Positions 26,815 to 35,089 of a stretch of 64,000 bases of DNA are shown here, piece by piece. Source of the stretch: Aldehydirespirator sp965204415. Its GTDB lineage: Bacteria > Actinomycetota > Acidimicrobiia > Acidimicrobiales > Aldehydirespiratoraceae. The DNA lies in the NCBI GenBank assembly GCA_965204415.1, contig CBDBEL010000001.1, positions 1 to 64,000 on the forward strand, in the 5' to 3' direction. Within the stretch, counting starts at the first letter, position 1, and every line of letters begins with the position of its first letter. The notes below the pieces were generated by a model. The model was not told the DNA's origin. It did not search any database and was given only the letters and a program-made list of their open reading frames with translations. A program made the position numbers and the translations under genes.

Positions 26815-27002
26815 GCCAACGTGAGATCGGCGACGCGGCGCACTCCAGGCAACTCACCACTCGTCAGGTCTGCGTGGAGATCGCGAAGATGCTCCTCCAG
26901 GTCTTCCAACGTCTCGCCCTGCGTCCAATAGTCGGGGAATTCCTCAAGGTAGCCGAGCCAGCACCCGTCCTCCTGCCAGTAGACCATCTTCGTGGTGCGC
27001 AT
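26811..27002 (-). CDS. hicB: HicB-type antitoxin
   Basis: 63 residues. Partial RNase-H-like HicB fold: VYWQEDGCWLGYLEEFPDYW and TQGETLEDLEEHLRDLHADL. GGGGAG precedes the ATG. It lies before hicA and overlaps it by 4 bp, the usual order when antitoxin comes first. No separate HTH domain, so any autoregulation would need the HicB core alone. Confidence 0.8.
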   Translation of the reverse strand: MRTTKMVYWQEDGCWLGYLEEFPDYWTQGETLEDLEEHLRDLHADLTSGELPGVRRVADLTLA

Positions 27003-27438
27003 GCCGCATCTCCCCGCTGACTGCCTGCGCTCAACCTATCGCCCGGGTCAGCACAGACGCATCCCGCAGAGCAACAACTTCCATGGCGACAGCCAGAAGA
27101 CCCGCTCGAATGGACCGCTGGCCAAACCGGATAGGGACGGCCTGATCACGTAAGTCCTCCACGACCTGGAGCCATCGCCCCAACCCCGGTCGCAAGGCCC
27201 ATAGCGCGTTTACCGATCCGACGACATTCTCTGGTTCCAGGGGGGATCTTGCGTCGCTTCCGCTCCGCTGACGCACGATGACAGCGTGCCGGTTGAAGTG
27301 CCGCGGCCGGAGTGACCGTTCAGTAGCGGTCGAGTATGGGGTCGATGGCGTTGGCGAGTCGACACCGTGCGCCTCGCCCGTCTCGCCCGCCAGCATCCGG
27401 TAGCCGACGCGGGGCACTCGGCGAAGATGTAGGTGGGG
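27003..27438. other. Intergenic, no assignable gene
   Basis: About 430 bp between hicB and the fic tail. A 153-codon minus-strand frame exists but its composition is not convincing. A different minus frame ends ANAIDPILDRY before a stop and looks like the tail of some unidentified decayed gene. Confidence 0.3.
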
Positions 27439-27548
27439 CTGCATCAGGGTCTCTGCGTCGGCTGTTGTTGCAGTGTGCTCAGCTCCGCGCACGGTCCGGT
27501 AAGCGAACTCGCTGCATCAGGGTCTCTGCGTCGGCTGTTGTTGCAGTG
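27439..27548. repeat. 37-bp direct repeat at the 3' end of fic
   Basis: Identical 37-bp copies at 27439-27475 and 27512-27548 (both begin ctgcatcaggg and end ttgcagtg), 73 bp apart. The second copy encodes the last residues of the Fic protein and its stop; the first is a tandem duplicate of that gene end. Confidence 0.75.
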
Positions 27549-28824
27549 CTTCGCCGGTGGAGATGCTGCGGCGCCATTCGGCGACGACTTCGGCCGGTGA
27601 TCGTCTCGGGCCTGCTTGGTGCGTCTGCCAGCAGTGTTGCAGCAGCTTCTGGCGGTGGTCCACGACCTGCAGCAACTCGGGCAGTTCGAACACTCTGCGT
27701 GCGGTGTCCTCGTCGCGTGTTTCCGCGACGGCGCCGGCTGAAACGAGTCTGCGCAGTCCTCGCCTCACGGAGTTGGCGGGGCGGTCCGTCGCATCGCAGA
27801 GATAGTCGATGGTGGCTGCTGGCATGGTCGACATCGCCTCCAGTGTTGCCGCCGCCGCCGAGTGGGGCCGCAGGCCGAGGTCGCGCCATCTGGCGTCCAT
27901 ATCGGTGATGACCTGCGCGACTGCTTCGGTGTAGTCGCAGGCGACTGAGGCCGCGTCGGCGACGAAGGAGACCGCGGCGTCCCCGCATGCGTCGCGTATG
28001 GCGCTGTCGCGGTCGCCGGTGTAGGTCTGGTACGGACGCAGCGACCCGAAGTAGGCCTGCTGGTGCTCGGCGATCGCCGCTGACAACGGCACCGTCACCG
28101 ACGAGGGCCGGCAACGCTGTAGCACGCAGTGGATCAGCGCCCGGCCGACGCGTCCGTTGCCGTCGGGGAACGGATGGATGGTCTCGAACTGCAGATGGGC
28201 GATAGCGGCTTTGACCAGCGGATGCCGCAGATCATGGGCTGACACGTACCGCATCAGATCCTCACACAGCGGGCCCACATGCGCCGCCGACGGCGCGACG
28301 TACAACGCTTCTGGCAGCGTCGCCCCTGCCGGCCCCACCCAGATGTCGTCGCTGCGCACACAGCCCGGCTCGAACCCCACATCTGAGCCCTCGAAGAGCC
28401 GCCGGTGCATCTCACACAGGTCGGCGACCCCCATCGGCGCGTCCGTGCGGCGACCGACGCTGGCGGCGTGAGCGGTCAAGCGGACCGCCCCGAGCGCTTG
28501 CCTGTCCCGTTGTTGGCGCCGGGGGTCGCGCCCCGCTCGCAGGGATTCGAGCAGGCTGAGGGACCGCAATGTCGTCGATACACCCTCCACATCGCTAGAC
28601 GCGATCCCCTCGGAGCGGTCCAGGCACCACAGCATCGAGCGATGCTGCGGCAGCTCGGAGGCCAGCCCCGCGATCCGGTTGTCGGCAGCCCTCGCTCGCT
28701 GGGCTGTCTGCTCGCTGAGTTCGGGGTCCCAGCCGGCGATGCCGTGGGGGACATAGGCCCTGTAAGCCTCAGGGCCCAGCACACCGTCGTAGGTCCGATC
28801 CAGGTACGTCCCCACCACGCTCAC
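27517..28824 (-). CDS. Fic-domain AMP-transferase
   Basis: 435 residues from the GTG at 28824; the frame is open further upstream but similarity starts here (VSVVGTYLDRTYDGV). An N-terminal cap carries the autoinhibitory motif SSDVEG (residues 76-81, form S-x3-E-G). The Fic core motif is HPFPDGNGRVGR from residue 217, complete with catalytic His, phosphate-binding loop and Arg. A C-terminal winged-helix-like part (ATIDYLCDATDRPANSVRRG) may bind DNA. Fic proteins transfer AMP to target proteins. Divergent from the PH-domain gene at 29015. Confidence 0.88.
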   Translation of the reverse strand: MSVVGTYLDRTYDGVLGPEAYRAYVPHGIAGWDPELSEQTAQRARAADNRIAGLASELPQHRSMLWCLDRSEGIASSDVEGVSTTLRSLSLLESLRAGRDPRRQQRDRQALGAVRLTAHAASVGRRTDAPMGVADLCEMHRRLFEGSDVGFEPGCVRSDDIWVGPAGATLPEALYVAPSAAHVGPLCEDLMRYVSAHDLRHPLVKAAIAHLQFETIHPFPDGNGRVGRALIHCVLQRCRPSSVTVPLSAAIAEHQQAYFGSLRPYQTYTGDRDSAIRDACGDAAVSFVADAASVACDYTEAVAQVITDMDARWRDLGLRPHSAAAATLEAMSTMPAATIDYLCDATDRPANSVRRGLRRLVSAGAVAETRDEDTARRVFELPELLQVVDHRQKLLQHCWQTHQAGPRRSPAEVVAEWRRSISTGEALQQQPTQRP

Positions 28825-29014
28825 ACTACCCACCGGACTGCACAGACGGGCACTTCCACAGGATAAACGCCCGTCAAATGGCGCGGGCGGGCACTTATAC
28901 GGGGGCAGCGCTGGAACCCGCCCGGCGTCACCTGCCGCTAGGCACCGGGCCGAGACGTCCTGGCGCGACGCTGCTGGGACCTGGACCGACCACGTGTACA
29001 GCAGCGACGGCGAG

Positions 29015-29610
29015 ATGGGCAACGACCCCTTCGGCGCACCACTCCCGTCTCCGCCTCCGTCTGACAGCCAGCCCGAGCCCCACCAAACACCTGTCGCGCA
29101 ACTCCCAGGGAAGACACAGACCAAAGCCGAGGCCCGCAAGGCAAGAACTCAAGCCAAACAAGCCGAGTTGCGTCAACGGCTTGCAGATCAGAAGACCTTG
29201 AAAGCCGACCAGAAGGCGTTCAAGAAGGCCCAGAAGGAGGCGGTCAAGTCTGCTCCTGGGTCGGGTGGGAAACTGCTCGCGCTTGCCCGGCTACACCTGG
29301 ACGACAACGAGACGGACTTGTGCTCGGTGCGCGGCACCTACGAGACCAAGCGCCTCGGGTCTGACTCGGTGCGAAGCGGCATCCTGATCGCGACCAGCAA
29401 GCGGGTCGTGTTTATGCCAAGAAGGCCACCGGCCACGACCTCAACTTCCTCCGCTACAAGGCGATCTCGTCCATTGACACGGGCAAGAACATGATGGGCG
29501 CCTACATCACGCTGGTGGTGTCGGGCAACGAAGCCAACCTGAAATGGATCAAGGACGGCGACGCAGCCGGGTTCGTGGAGACTGTTCAAGACCAGATGGA
29601 GAGTGTCTGA
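29015..29610 (+). CDS. PH-domain (YokE/bPH-like) protein with a one-base deletion
   Basis: The frame from the ATG at 29015 has a Pro-rich start, a Lys/Ala-rich coiled coil (TKAEARKARTQAKQAELRQR) and the first strands of a bacterial PH domain ending GILIATSKRVVF. The rest of the domain (YAKKATGHDLNFLRYKAISS, then KNMMGAYITL and WIKDGDAAGFVETVQ) reads in the -1 frame to a stop at 29610. One T appears missing at 29411-29413 (gtgtttatg where gtgttttatg is expected). Restored length about 198 residues. As read the protein ends at 29494 with a nonsense tail. Confidence 0.7.
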
Positions 29611-29652
29611 ACCGACTCCTCGTGCTGAAGCACGCGGGAGAGGAACCGACCG

Positions 29653-29787
29653 ATGACTGACGCCGAGAACGGCCCGAACGCTTCAGGGTCTTGGCAGGGA
29701 CGGTGGCACAAGCTAATGCGCCCCAACGGCACCAGACAGGCGTTCAACCCGAAGAAGCACGAGGATGGAGCACCACTGTGCGCGTAG
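29653..29787 (+). CDS. Short ORF before a membrane protein
   Basis: 44 codons from an ATG with GAGAGGAA upstream (MTDAENGPNASGSWQGRWHK...). It ends 10 bp inside the next frame. It may be a small coupled protein, or the cytoplasmic start of the following membrane protein separated by another frameshift. A small CGTGC-TGAA-GCACG hairpin lies at about 29619-29632. Confidence 0.35.
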   Translation: MTDAENGPNASGSWQGRWHKLMRPNGTRQAFNPKKHEDGAPLCA

Positions 29788-30347
29788 CCATCGGCTGGGT
29801 CATCTCAGGAACACTGCTCGCCATGACCGTGTTGGGAGCTGCATCGGCTCAAAACAACCGAGGGGCCGCGATTTGGGCGGCTCTTGCCGTAGTCGTTGCG
29901 GCCGGTTCGGGCGCGCTGAGCATGGCGACCGAGTCGGCACGGACGCGTGACGCGAAGGCGCCGGTGCTTTCAATCTTGAGACCGATGCTGTCGGTCGCAG
30001 CAGGCGTCGTGACCCTTCTAGGCACCGCAGCCGCGGGCTGCGATGATGAGGGCGGGGTTCCGAGTTGGGAGCGCTGCGACACGTGGTTGGGCAACCCGAC
30101 TGTCGACTGGCCAGGGGCACCTCTACTTGCACTTGCACTCAGTCTGGGCGTCGGCTACCTCGTCTGGCGGCTCCTTGGGAGGATGCTCCCTACGGCGGGG
30201 AATAGCAACAGCCCCACTACCGTCACACCGCGGGAACCGCCCCCGTCTTATCCACCTGACCGGTCAACCGGAGGGGGAAGCGCCTACTCCCGCGAGGAAC
30301 CGATTTCGGGGTCATGGAGGGGGAGCGCGTCGATGGCAGGATTGTGA
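29778..30347 (+). CDS. Membrane protein of unknown function
   Basis: 189 residues from the GTG at 29778. Four hydrophobic segments: GWVISGTLLAMTVLGAAS, AAIWAALAVVVAAGSGAL, PMLSVAAGVVTLLGTAAAG and LLALALSLGVGYLVWRLLG, with an acidic loop containing two Cys between the third and fourth. Pro/Ser-rich cytoplasmic tail. No family recognised. Follows the PH-domain gene, probably in the same operon. Confidence 0.5.
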   Translation: MRVAIGWVISGTLLAMTVLGAASAQNNRGAAIWAALAVVVAAGSGALSMATESARTRDAKAPVLSILRPMLSVAAGVVTLLGTAAAGCDDEGGVPSWERCDTWLGNPTVDWPGAPLLALALSLGVGYLVWRLLGRMLPTAGNSNSPTTVTPREPPPSYPPDRSTGGGSAYSREEPISGSWRGSASMAGL

Positions 30348-30441
30348 GCCGCAGCGATGGTCCAGGACTGTGCCCGTCAGGAGCGCCCAGAAGGCGAAGG
30401 CCAGTCAGGTCCGCGTCGGTGAGGAGGCCCGCGCCCGAAGC

Positions 30442-30939
30442 TCAGATGGACCTGATTGCCCGGTCCCGGTACCGCTCGGCCGCCTCACGTGCCTTCTTGG
30501 CCCGATGCAGATGGGTGGCCTCTCCCAGCCTGTCTTTCGCGGTCTCGGACTTCGCCAGGCTCTCGTCGGCGGCTTGGTCGTACTTGTCGGCCACCCACAG
30601 CCAAAAGCGCGATGTCCACGACTCTTTCGACCGGACTGGCGCCGGCTGCTGGCCATTGTCAATGCGACGCACCACCAGCCATAAGCGCACGCTTGCGGTC
30701 ACTGCCGCAGCCATCGCTGCTGCCCACCACTGCCACGTCGATATCCACAGCGGCCAGAACGAGGCGAACGCAGCCGCCAGGAACAAGATCTGAGCACACC
30801 AGTTCAGGATCCGCGTGAGCCAGTCAACGCGGAAGGTAATCCTGGTGCCGTCCGCGGTGCGGATGGCGGAACCAGTCGAGACCGACCGGAGCAGAGACCA
30901 AGCGCTCAATCGCGATCCTGGCCGGTTCTGCGAGTCCAT
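30442..30939 (-). CDS. Two-helix membrane protein with charged coiled tail
   Basis: 165 residues from the ATG at 30939 (the frame extends further but without start support). Two adjacent hydrophobic segments (ILFLAAAFASFWPLWIS and WWAAAMAAAVTASVRLWLVV), then a charged helical tail (KYDQAADESLAKSETAKDRL and AKKAREAAERYRDRAIRS). No family recognised. Confidence 0.55.
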   Translation of the reverse strand: MDSQNRPGSRLSAWSLLRSVSTGSAIRTADGTRITFRVDWLTRILNWCAQILFLAAAFASFWPLWISTWQWWAAAMAAAVTASVRLWLVVRRIDNGQQPAPVRSKESWTSRFWLWVADKYDQAADESLAKSETAKDRLGEATHLHRAKKAREAAERYRDRAIRSI

Positions 30940-30974
30940 CAACCGTCCTCTCCGCTGCTCATACGCCCACGGTG

Positions 30975-31124
30975 TTAGAGCACACAAGCGGTGCCTTCTA
31001 CGGTCGTCTCTGCCAGGACCGCGTCCACTTCCGCCAGCAGGGCCACGAGGTCCTTGTGGGCGCGTAGGCGCCGCTCCACCCACGGCTCCGGCGGCGCAGC
31101 CGGATAGACGAGCTCCAACGCCAC
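30975..31124 (-). CDS. Small hypothetical protein
   Basis: 49 residues from a GTG (MALELVYPAAPPEPWVERRL and HKDLVALLAEVDAVLAE). Coding-like composition and a helical leucine pattern, but no family and no strong ribosome-binding site. It lies just downstream of the PIN toxin on the same strand. Confidence 0.4.
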   Translation of the reverse strand: MALELVYPAAPPEPWVERRLRAHKDLVALLAEVDAVLAETTVEGTACVL

Positions 31125-31176
31125 ACCGCCACGCTATCCCAGCCACAACACCCGCGACCTGAGGGATGGCGCGGGG

Positions 31177-31602
31177 TCAGAGTGGGTTGCGCCAGCGCAG
31201 TCCTGGGAAGCGCGCGAAGTCGCTGTCGTTGGAGTGGACCTCGGCCTGGTGCTCGATGGCCAGCGCGGCGATGTGGGCGTCGGTGACGAGATTCCCCCCT
31301 ACCTCGGCGGCGACCAGCATGTCGCGGAAGATCGCGACGTACTGCGTGCCCGGGTTCAACGGCGTGACGCTGGGTGAACGGAACCACTCGGCCATGAGGT
31401 CGACCGCGTGCTGTGGAGCCGCCGGGGTGTTCAGGACGCCGGGGTGGGTGAGCAGTCGCACGAACCCTGCCGCCACCAGCCACGGGACCCCCACCCGTTC
31501 GGTCCCGTTCACCAGGCCCTCCCACCATCGCCGCGCCGGCTCGTGCAGCGGCGCGCCGGTGCTGTGGGCGTACACGAGCAGGTTCAGATCCGGGACGATC
31601 AC
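31177..31602 (-). CDS. vapC: PIN-domain RNase toxin (VapC family)
   Basis: 141 residues from a GTG that overlaps the antitoxin stop (GTGA). PIN features: MIVPDLNLLVYAH with the first acidic residue, GVPWLVAAGFVRLLTHPGV, NLVTDAHIAALAIEH and SNDSDFARFPGLRW, a pattern of the Mycobacterium-type PIN family. The predicted activity is Mg-dependent RNA cleavage, held in check by the partner at 31599-31856. Confidence 0.85.
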   Translation of the reverse strand: MIVPDLNLLVYAHSTGAPLHEPARRWWEGLVNGTERVGVPWLVAAGFVRLLTHPGVLNTPAAPQHAVDLMAEWFRSPSVTPLNPGTQYVAIFRDMLVAAEVGGNLVTDAHIAALAIEHQAEVHSNDSDFARFPGLRWRNPL

Positions 31603-31856
31603 TGCGGCGGCGAGCCCGCGAAGCCGGCCGCCTCGAGCGAGTCGTTGAGCTGGTTCAGCCGCAACGGATCGACGCCGGGCCTGAAACCGCTGTCGTGGGG
31701 CCTGACCTCGTAATCGGGCCCGGTTGCTGCGAGTACCGGCGACAGGCCCCGCCGCAGCACGTCGTTGACCACCTGCTTGAACGGCTCCCCTGTCCGCTGG
31801 GCGCGTTCCTTGAGGGCCGCGGCCAAGTCGTCGTCGAGAGTCAACGTCGTACGCAT
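31599..31856 (-). CDS. vapB: Ribbon-helix-helix antitoxin (VapB type)
   Basis: 85 residues. The first 40 form a CopG-like ribbon-helix-helix: MRTTLTLDDDLAAALKERAQ then EPFKQVVNDVLRRGL. The C-terminal half (RPHDSGFRPGVDPLRLNQLN) is the toxin-binding tail. Probably represses its own promoter through the palindrome at 31862-31887. Confidence 0.85.
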   Translation of the reverse strand: MRTTLTLDDDLAAALKERAQRTGEPFKQVVNDVLRRGLSPVLAATGPDYEVRPHDSGFRPGVDPLRLNQLNDSLEAAGFAGSPPQ

Positions 31857-31861
31857 GCAGA

Positions 31862-31887
31862 CATCATAGCATCGTAAGAATATGATG
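31862..31887. promoter_or_regulatory. Operator palindrome of the VapBC operon
   Basis: CATCATA (31862-31868) and TATGATG (31881-31887) are perfect 7-bp inverted arms 12 bp apart, 6 bp upstream of the antitoxin ATG. An outer ACATCA/TGATGT pair (31861-31866, 31891-31896) extends the symmetry. This suits binding by an RHH dimer pair. Confidence 0.55.
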
Positions 31888-31982
31888 CCTTGATGTCACA
31901 CTCACTTCAAGGGTCCTTCGATCCCTCTCCTCCGCCACCCAGTGCCCGTCACAGGCTTGACGAAGACGCACTCAGGGTTGCT

Positions 31983-33554
31983 TCATTGCCAGTCTGAGGT
32001 CGGCCCGCCGTGGAGCCGCCGGTACACGTCCTGGAACGCCGCCTCGCGGTCCGGCGGGGTGTGCTTCAGGAAGACGACGTAGACCTGCTCCTCGGTCGGG
32101 TGGTGCTGGTAGTCCAGGTACCGCTCGTAGAGCTCCCCCATCGCCGATGAGAAGGCGGCCAGCCCCATGGCGTCGTACAGGTGGGTCAGGAAGTACTGGC
32201 CCAGGGCGTAGCCGCACGGGTCCCGGAACTCGCTGGGCTCCACAAGCGCGGCGATGGTGGCGACGCCGTTGTTCACGCACCACGCCTTGCCTGCGTACTC
32301 GTTGCCCTCGAACAGGGGCACCTCGCCGTCCCAGTCCTCGGTGCCGTCCCACGCCTTCCGGTAGGCCCGAACGAAGTCGGCGCCGCCCTCCACCAGCCAG
32401 TGCGGCCCGACCTCGAAGGCCAGGTGGTAGTGGGCGACCTCGTGGTACAGCAGGTCGGCGTGGGCGAAGTCCTCCCAGTCGCTGCCTATGGACAGCACCA
32501 TGGAGTCCCGGAAGTTCGCCCCGCCGAACCCGTACCCGTACTTCTCGGCGTTGACCTGCAGCACGATGATGTCGGTCACCGGAAACGGGCTGGCCATCAC
32601 CCGCTCGGCCGCCCGGGCGCCGGCCTCCGTAGCACCCAGGACGTCGCCCTCGACGGGGTCGTGCCCGAAGGCCCACAGGCCGACCGCGCCGCTCAGCGGC
32701 AGATCGATGGACGCCGACTCGGTGAAGCGTTCCTCCAGCAGGTCGGCGTAGAGCGCGTCATCGACGACGATCTTCGCCAGCACGATGACGAAGGCGCGCT
32801 CCTCCGGCGAGAGGCCGTCGGCGAACCACTCCCGGGCCTCCAGGCGCTTGAAGCTGTCCGGGTGCTGCCACGCCATGTCTCCCAGCGCGTAGAGGGCATC
32901 GACGTTGAGGGTCCGCACCGGCGTCTCCACGCTGTGGGCGAGCATCCGGCGCGCCAGGGCGGGGTCCCAGTCGTACAGGTAGGAGAGGCCGTAGACGGCG
33001 TCGGACTCCAGCGGGCCTAGGCCGTCGTGGAGCCACGGCGCGCGGGCCAGCTCCATGCCGAGCTCGGCGTCCTTCAGCCACACCTCGACGATCGGCACGA
33101 CGGCGAGCGGGTACGGCGGATCGTCGTACCACGGGAGCAACTGCGACAGGGCGGCGTGCGCCGTTTCCTCGGGGCTGCGAGCGGGTGCGGGTGTTGGCGC
33201 GGGCGTGGGAGATGGTGTCGGCGCAGGCGTCGGATCGGGCGTGGGAGATGGTGTCGGCGCAGGCGCGGATGTCGGCGACAGTGTCGGCGCGGGTGCCGGA
33301 GCGGGCGTGGGAGATGGTGTCGGCGCCGGCGTCGGAGTAGGCGCGGATGTCGGCGACAGTGTCGGCGCGGGTGCCGGAGCGGGCGTTGGAGAGGACGTCA
33401 CCGCTGGGGTGGGAGCCGGCGACTGAGCGGGCGTCGCCGTTGGCGCGAGGGTTGGCGGCGTCGGCGGATCGGTGCAGGCCACCATCACCGGGGACAGGAA
33501 CGCCAAGGTCAGCGCCGACATCAGGCAGGCGCGGACCTTGCCCGGAGTCGTCAT
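31983..33554 (-). CDS. Secreted metallopeptidase-like lipoprotein with Pro-Thr repeat linker
   Basis: 523 residues from the ATG at 33554, which opens into a signal peptide ending MVACTDPP (lipobox). Residues ~30-145 are a low-complexity spacer of PTPAPAPTLSPTSAPTP units (nt ~33170-33450). The globular part ends in a gluzincin-type zinc site: YHEVAHYH (HExxH) followed by HWLVEGGADF, where the second Glu completes the site. Two Cys in the last third may pair. No peptidase family could be named; activity is inferred from the zinc motif only. Confidence 0.7.
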   Translation of the reverse strand: MTTPGKVRACLMSALTLAFLSPVMVACTDPPTPPTLAPTATPAQSPAPTPAVTSSPTPAPAPAPTLSPTSAPTPTPAPTPSPTPAPAPAPTLSPTSAPAPTPSPTPDPTPAPTPSPTPAPTPAPARSPEETAHAALSQLLPWYDDPPYPLAVVPIVEVWLKDAELGMELARAPWLHDGLGPLESDAVYGLSYLYDWDPALARRMLAHSVETPVRTLNVDALYALGDMAWQHPDSFKRLEAREWFADGLSPEERAFVIVLAKIVVDDALYADLLEERFTESASIDLPLSGAVGLWAFGHDPVEGDVLGATEAGARAAERVMASPFPVTDIIVLQVNAEKYGYGFGGANFRDSMVLSIGSDWEDFAHADLLYHEVAHYHLAFEVGPHWLVEGGADFVRAYRKAWDGTEDWDGEVPLFEGNEYAGKAWCVNNGVATIAALVEPSEFRDPCGYALGQYFLTHLYDAMGLAAFSSAMGELYERYLDYQHHPTEEQVYVVFLKHTPPDREAAFQDVYRRLHGGPTSDWQ

Positions 33555-33585
33555 TCCTCGCCCCCCGCCTCCTCCTCCGCTGAGG

Positions 33586-33771
33586 CTAGCTGCGGCAGGC
33601 CGCTGAGCGATGGGTCGCTGGTATGGCGCGGGGCCCACAAGCCGCACGAGGCGCCGCGGACGGCGGTGGAGTCGTGGACAAGCCGATGCCTTGACCGGTG
33701 GTCCAGTCCGGCTCACGAGAGCCAGTTGGAGGGTTGGCGGGCGCGGGACGGTGGGGGGCGTGGTCCGACAT
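33586..33771 (-). CDS. Short Pro-rich ORF with a good ribosome-binding site
   Basis: 61 codons from the ATG at 33771, preceded by GAAGGAGAG. The start MSDHAPHRPAPANPPTGSRE is Pro-rich, with PDWTTGQGIGLSTTPP after it. No family recognised and no export signal. Confidence 0.35.
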   Translation of the reverse strand: MSDHAPHRPAPANPPTGSREPDWTTGQGIGLSTTPPPSAAPRAACGPRAIPATHRSAACRS

Positions 33772-33999
33772 GAGGGTTCTCTCCTTCGCAATCAGGGAAC
33801 CGACGCACGTTAGCCACCGCCCCCCGTCCGACCGGGGGGACACGAAGTGGAGCTTGGCAAACGCGAAGAGCTAGCTACTCCCCCACCGTGTCATCGTCCC
33901 CACCGACCGGCTCGCACTCAGCCCTCAGGTGCGCCAGCTGCCGCCGGTGGCGGCTGACATCCGCCGAAACCCCCAACGGGGAACCTCAGGACATTGCGC
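33772..33999. other. Intergenic between short ORF and fic tail
   Basis: About 230 bp. A minus-strand TTG-start frame of ~33 codons (contains SRHRRQLAHLRAECEPVG, stop near 33876) may be a fragment. Nothing else is seen. Confidence 0.3.
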
Positions 34000-35056
34000 C
34001 TAGGTGGCCCGCGTCTGAATGAGGTCGGCGGCTGCGTACCATTGTCGGTTGCGGCCTGCGCCTGGCGAGCGTGCTTCGACGGGCGCGATGATGTTTCTGT
34101 CAGCGAGCGTCAGGAGCGCTGTTCTGGCGGCAGGTTGGCTGACATCGAGCAGCGACATCACATCTTGCGCGCTCATCACGGGATGTCCGACGAGCAGCGG
34201 GGCAAGAGAGCGTGCGGTGCTGTGCGCTCGCAGATCGCCTAGTCGACTCATCCAGTCATCGGTGGTCTTCTGCGTCTGTGCGGCGAGATGCCTGGTGGTT
34301 TCGGCGGCTTTGCACGCGATCTCTGAGAACCACCGCACCCACGGTCCGATGTTGCCCATCTGTTGATACATCGTCAGGCCGGACAGGTAGCCGCCGGGGT
34401 CGCGTGCTATGGCGACGCTGATCGGCATTGTGGAGTGAGTAGTGAGGCTCGCTCGTCGGAGTGCTCTGCTGATCAGGATGCGGCCGAGACGGCCGTTGCC
34501 GTCACCGAATGGATGGATCGCTTCGAACTGGGCATGGGCGACGGCGGCGCGTGTGATCGGGTCAGGGAAGTCGTCGTTGCTGTCGACGAACCTGATGAGG
34601 TCGTCCATCAGCGCGGGGATGCGGTCAGGCGGAGGCGGCACATAGGCGGCGTCGTGCGGGGAGTTGCCGCCGACCCAGCCAATGCGGTCCCGGAACGCGC
34701 CGACGAGATCCGGTGCGAGGTCGCTGTTGCGCATGAGCCGCTCGTGCCATTCGTGCAGCGTGTCCGCGCTGAGCTGCTCGTGAGCGGCTTCGTGAGCCAT
34801 GCGGATCACAGCCAGGTTGTCGGCTACCCAGCCGGCTGCCCCGCCCTCCCCTGTGCGCTCAGCGATCAGCACCGACACCAGCGGCTCGCGCAGCCCTTCG
34901 ATCCCCGACGAAGCGATGCCCTCGTGTCTCAGCAGCAGACGCGCCAGCGTCTCCCATGGCTCGGGAACAGAAGTGTCGGATTCTCGCAACGCTGCTGCTG
35001 CCTGTTCGGTGGCGCGGATCTCGGCTTCGGTGAGTGACAGGTCGCGCTGGTCAAGC
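34000..35056 (-). pseudogene. Fic-domain gene, 3' part, split by an IS21 element
   Basis: The downstream 352 codons of a second fic gene. Contains the autoinhibitory motif SSGIEG, the Fic motif HPFGDGNGRLGR and a C-terminal winged-helix region (SAQDVMSLLDVSQPAARTAL). The first 29 codons lie 4.8 kb away at 39896-39981. Removing the element joins ...AWIPSP to LDQRDLSLTEAEI in frame (380 residues in all). As the DNA stands, a GTG at 35106 inside the IS terminal repeat offers a substitute start encoding 17 foreign residues, so a nearly full Fic protein could still be made. Confidence 0.85.
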
Positions 35057-35089
35057 GTGACGCCGATCAGCGAAATTCCCCAGAGTTGA

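Noticed and set aside
27031..27492. 153-codon minus-strand frame
   Set aside because: Low coding character, no family, no ribosome-binding site, and it runs through a duplicated fic tail.
35057..35057. Long target-site duplication for IS21 element A
   Set aside because: Flanks share only GC (35055-35056 and 39894-39895); a longer duplication could not be read, unlike the clear 6 bp of element B.
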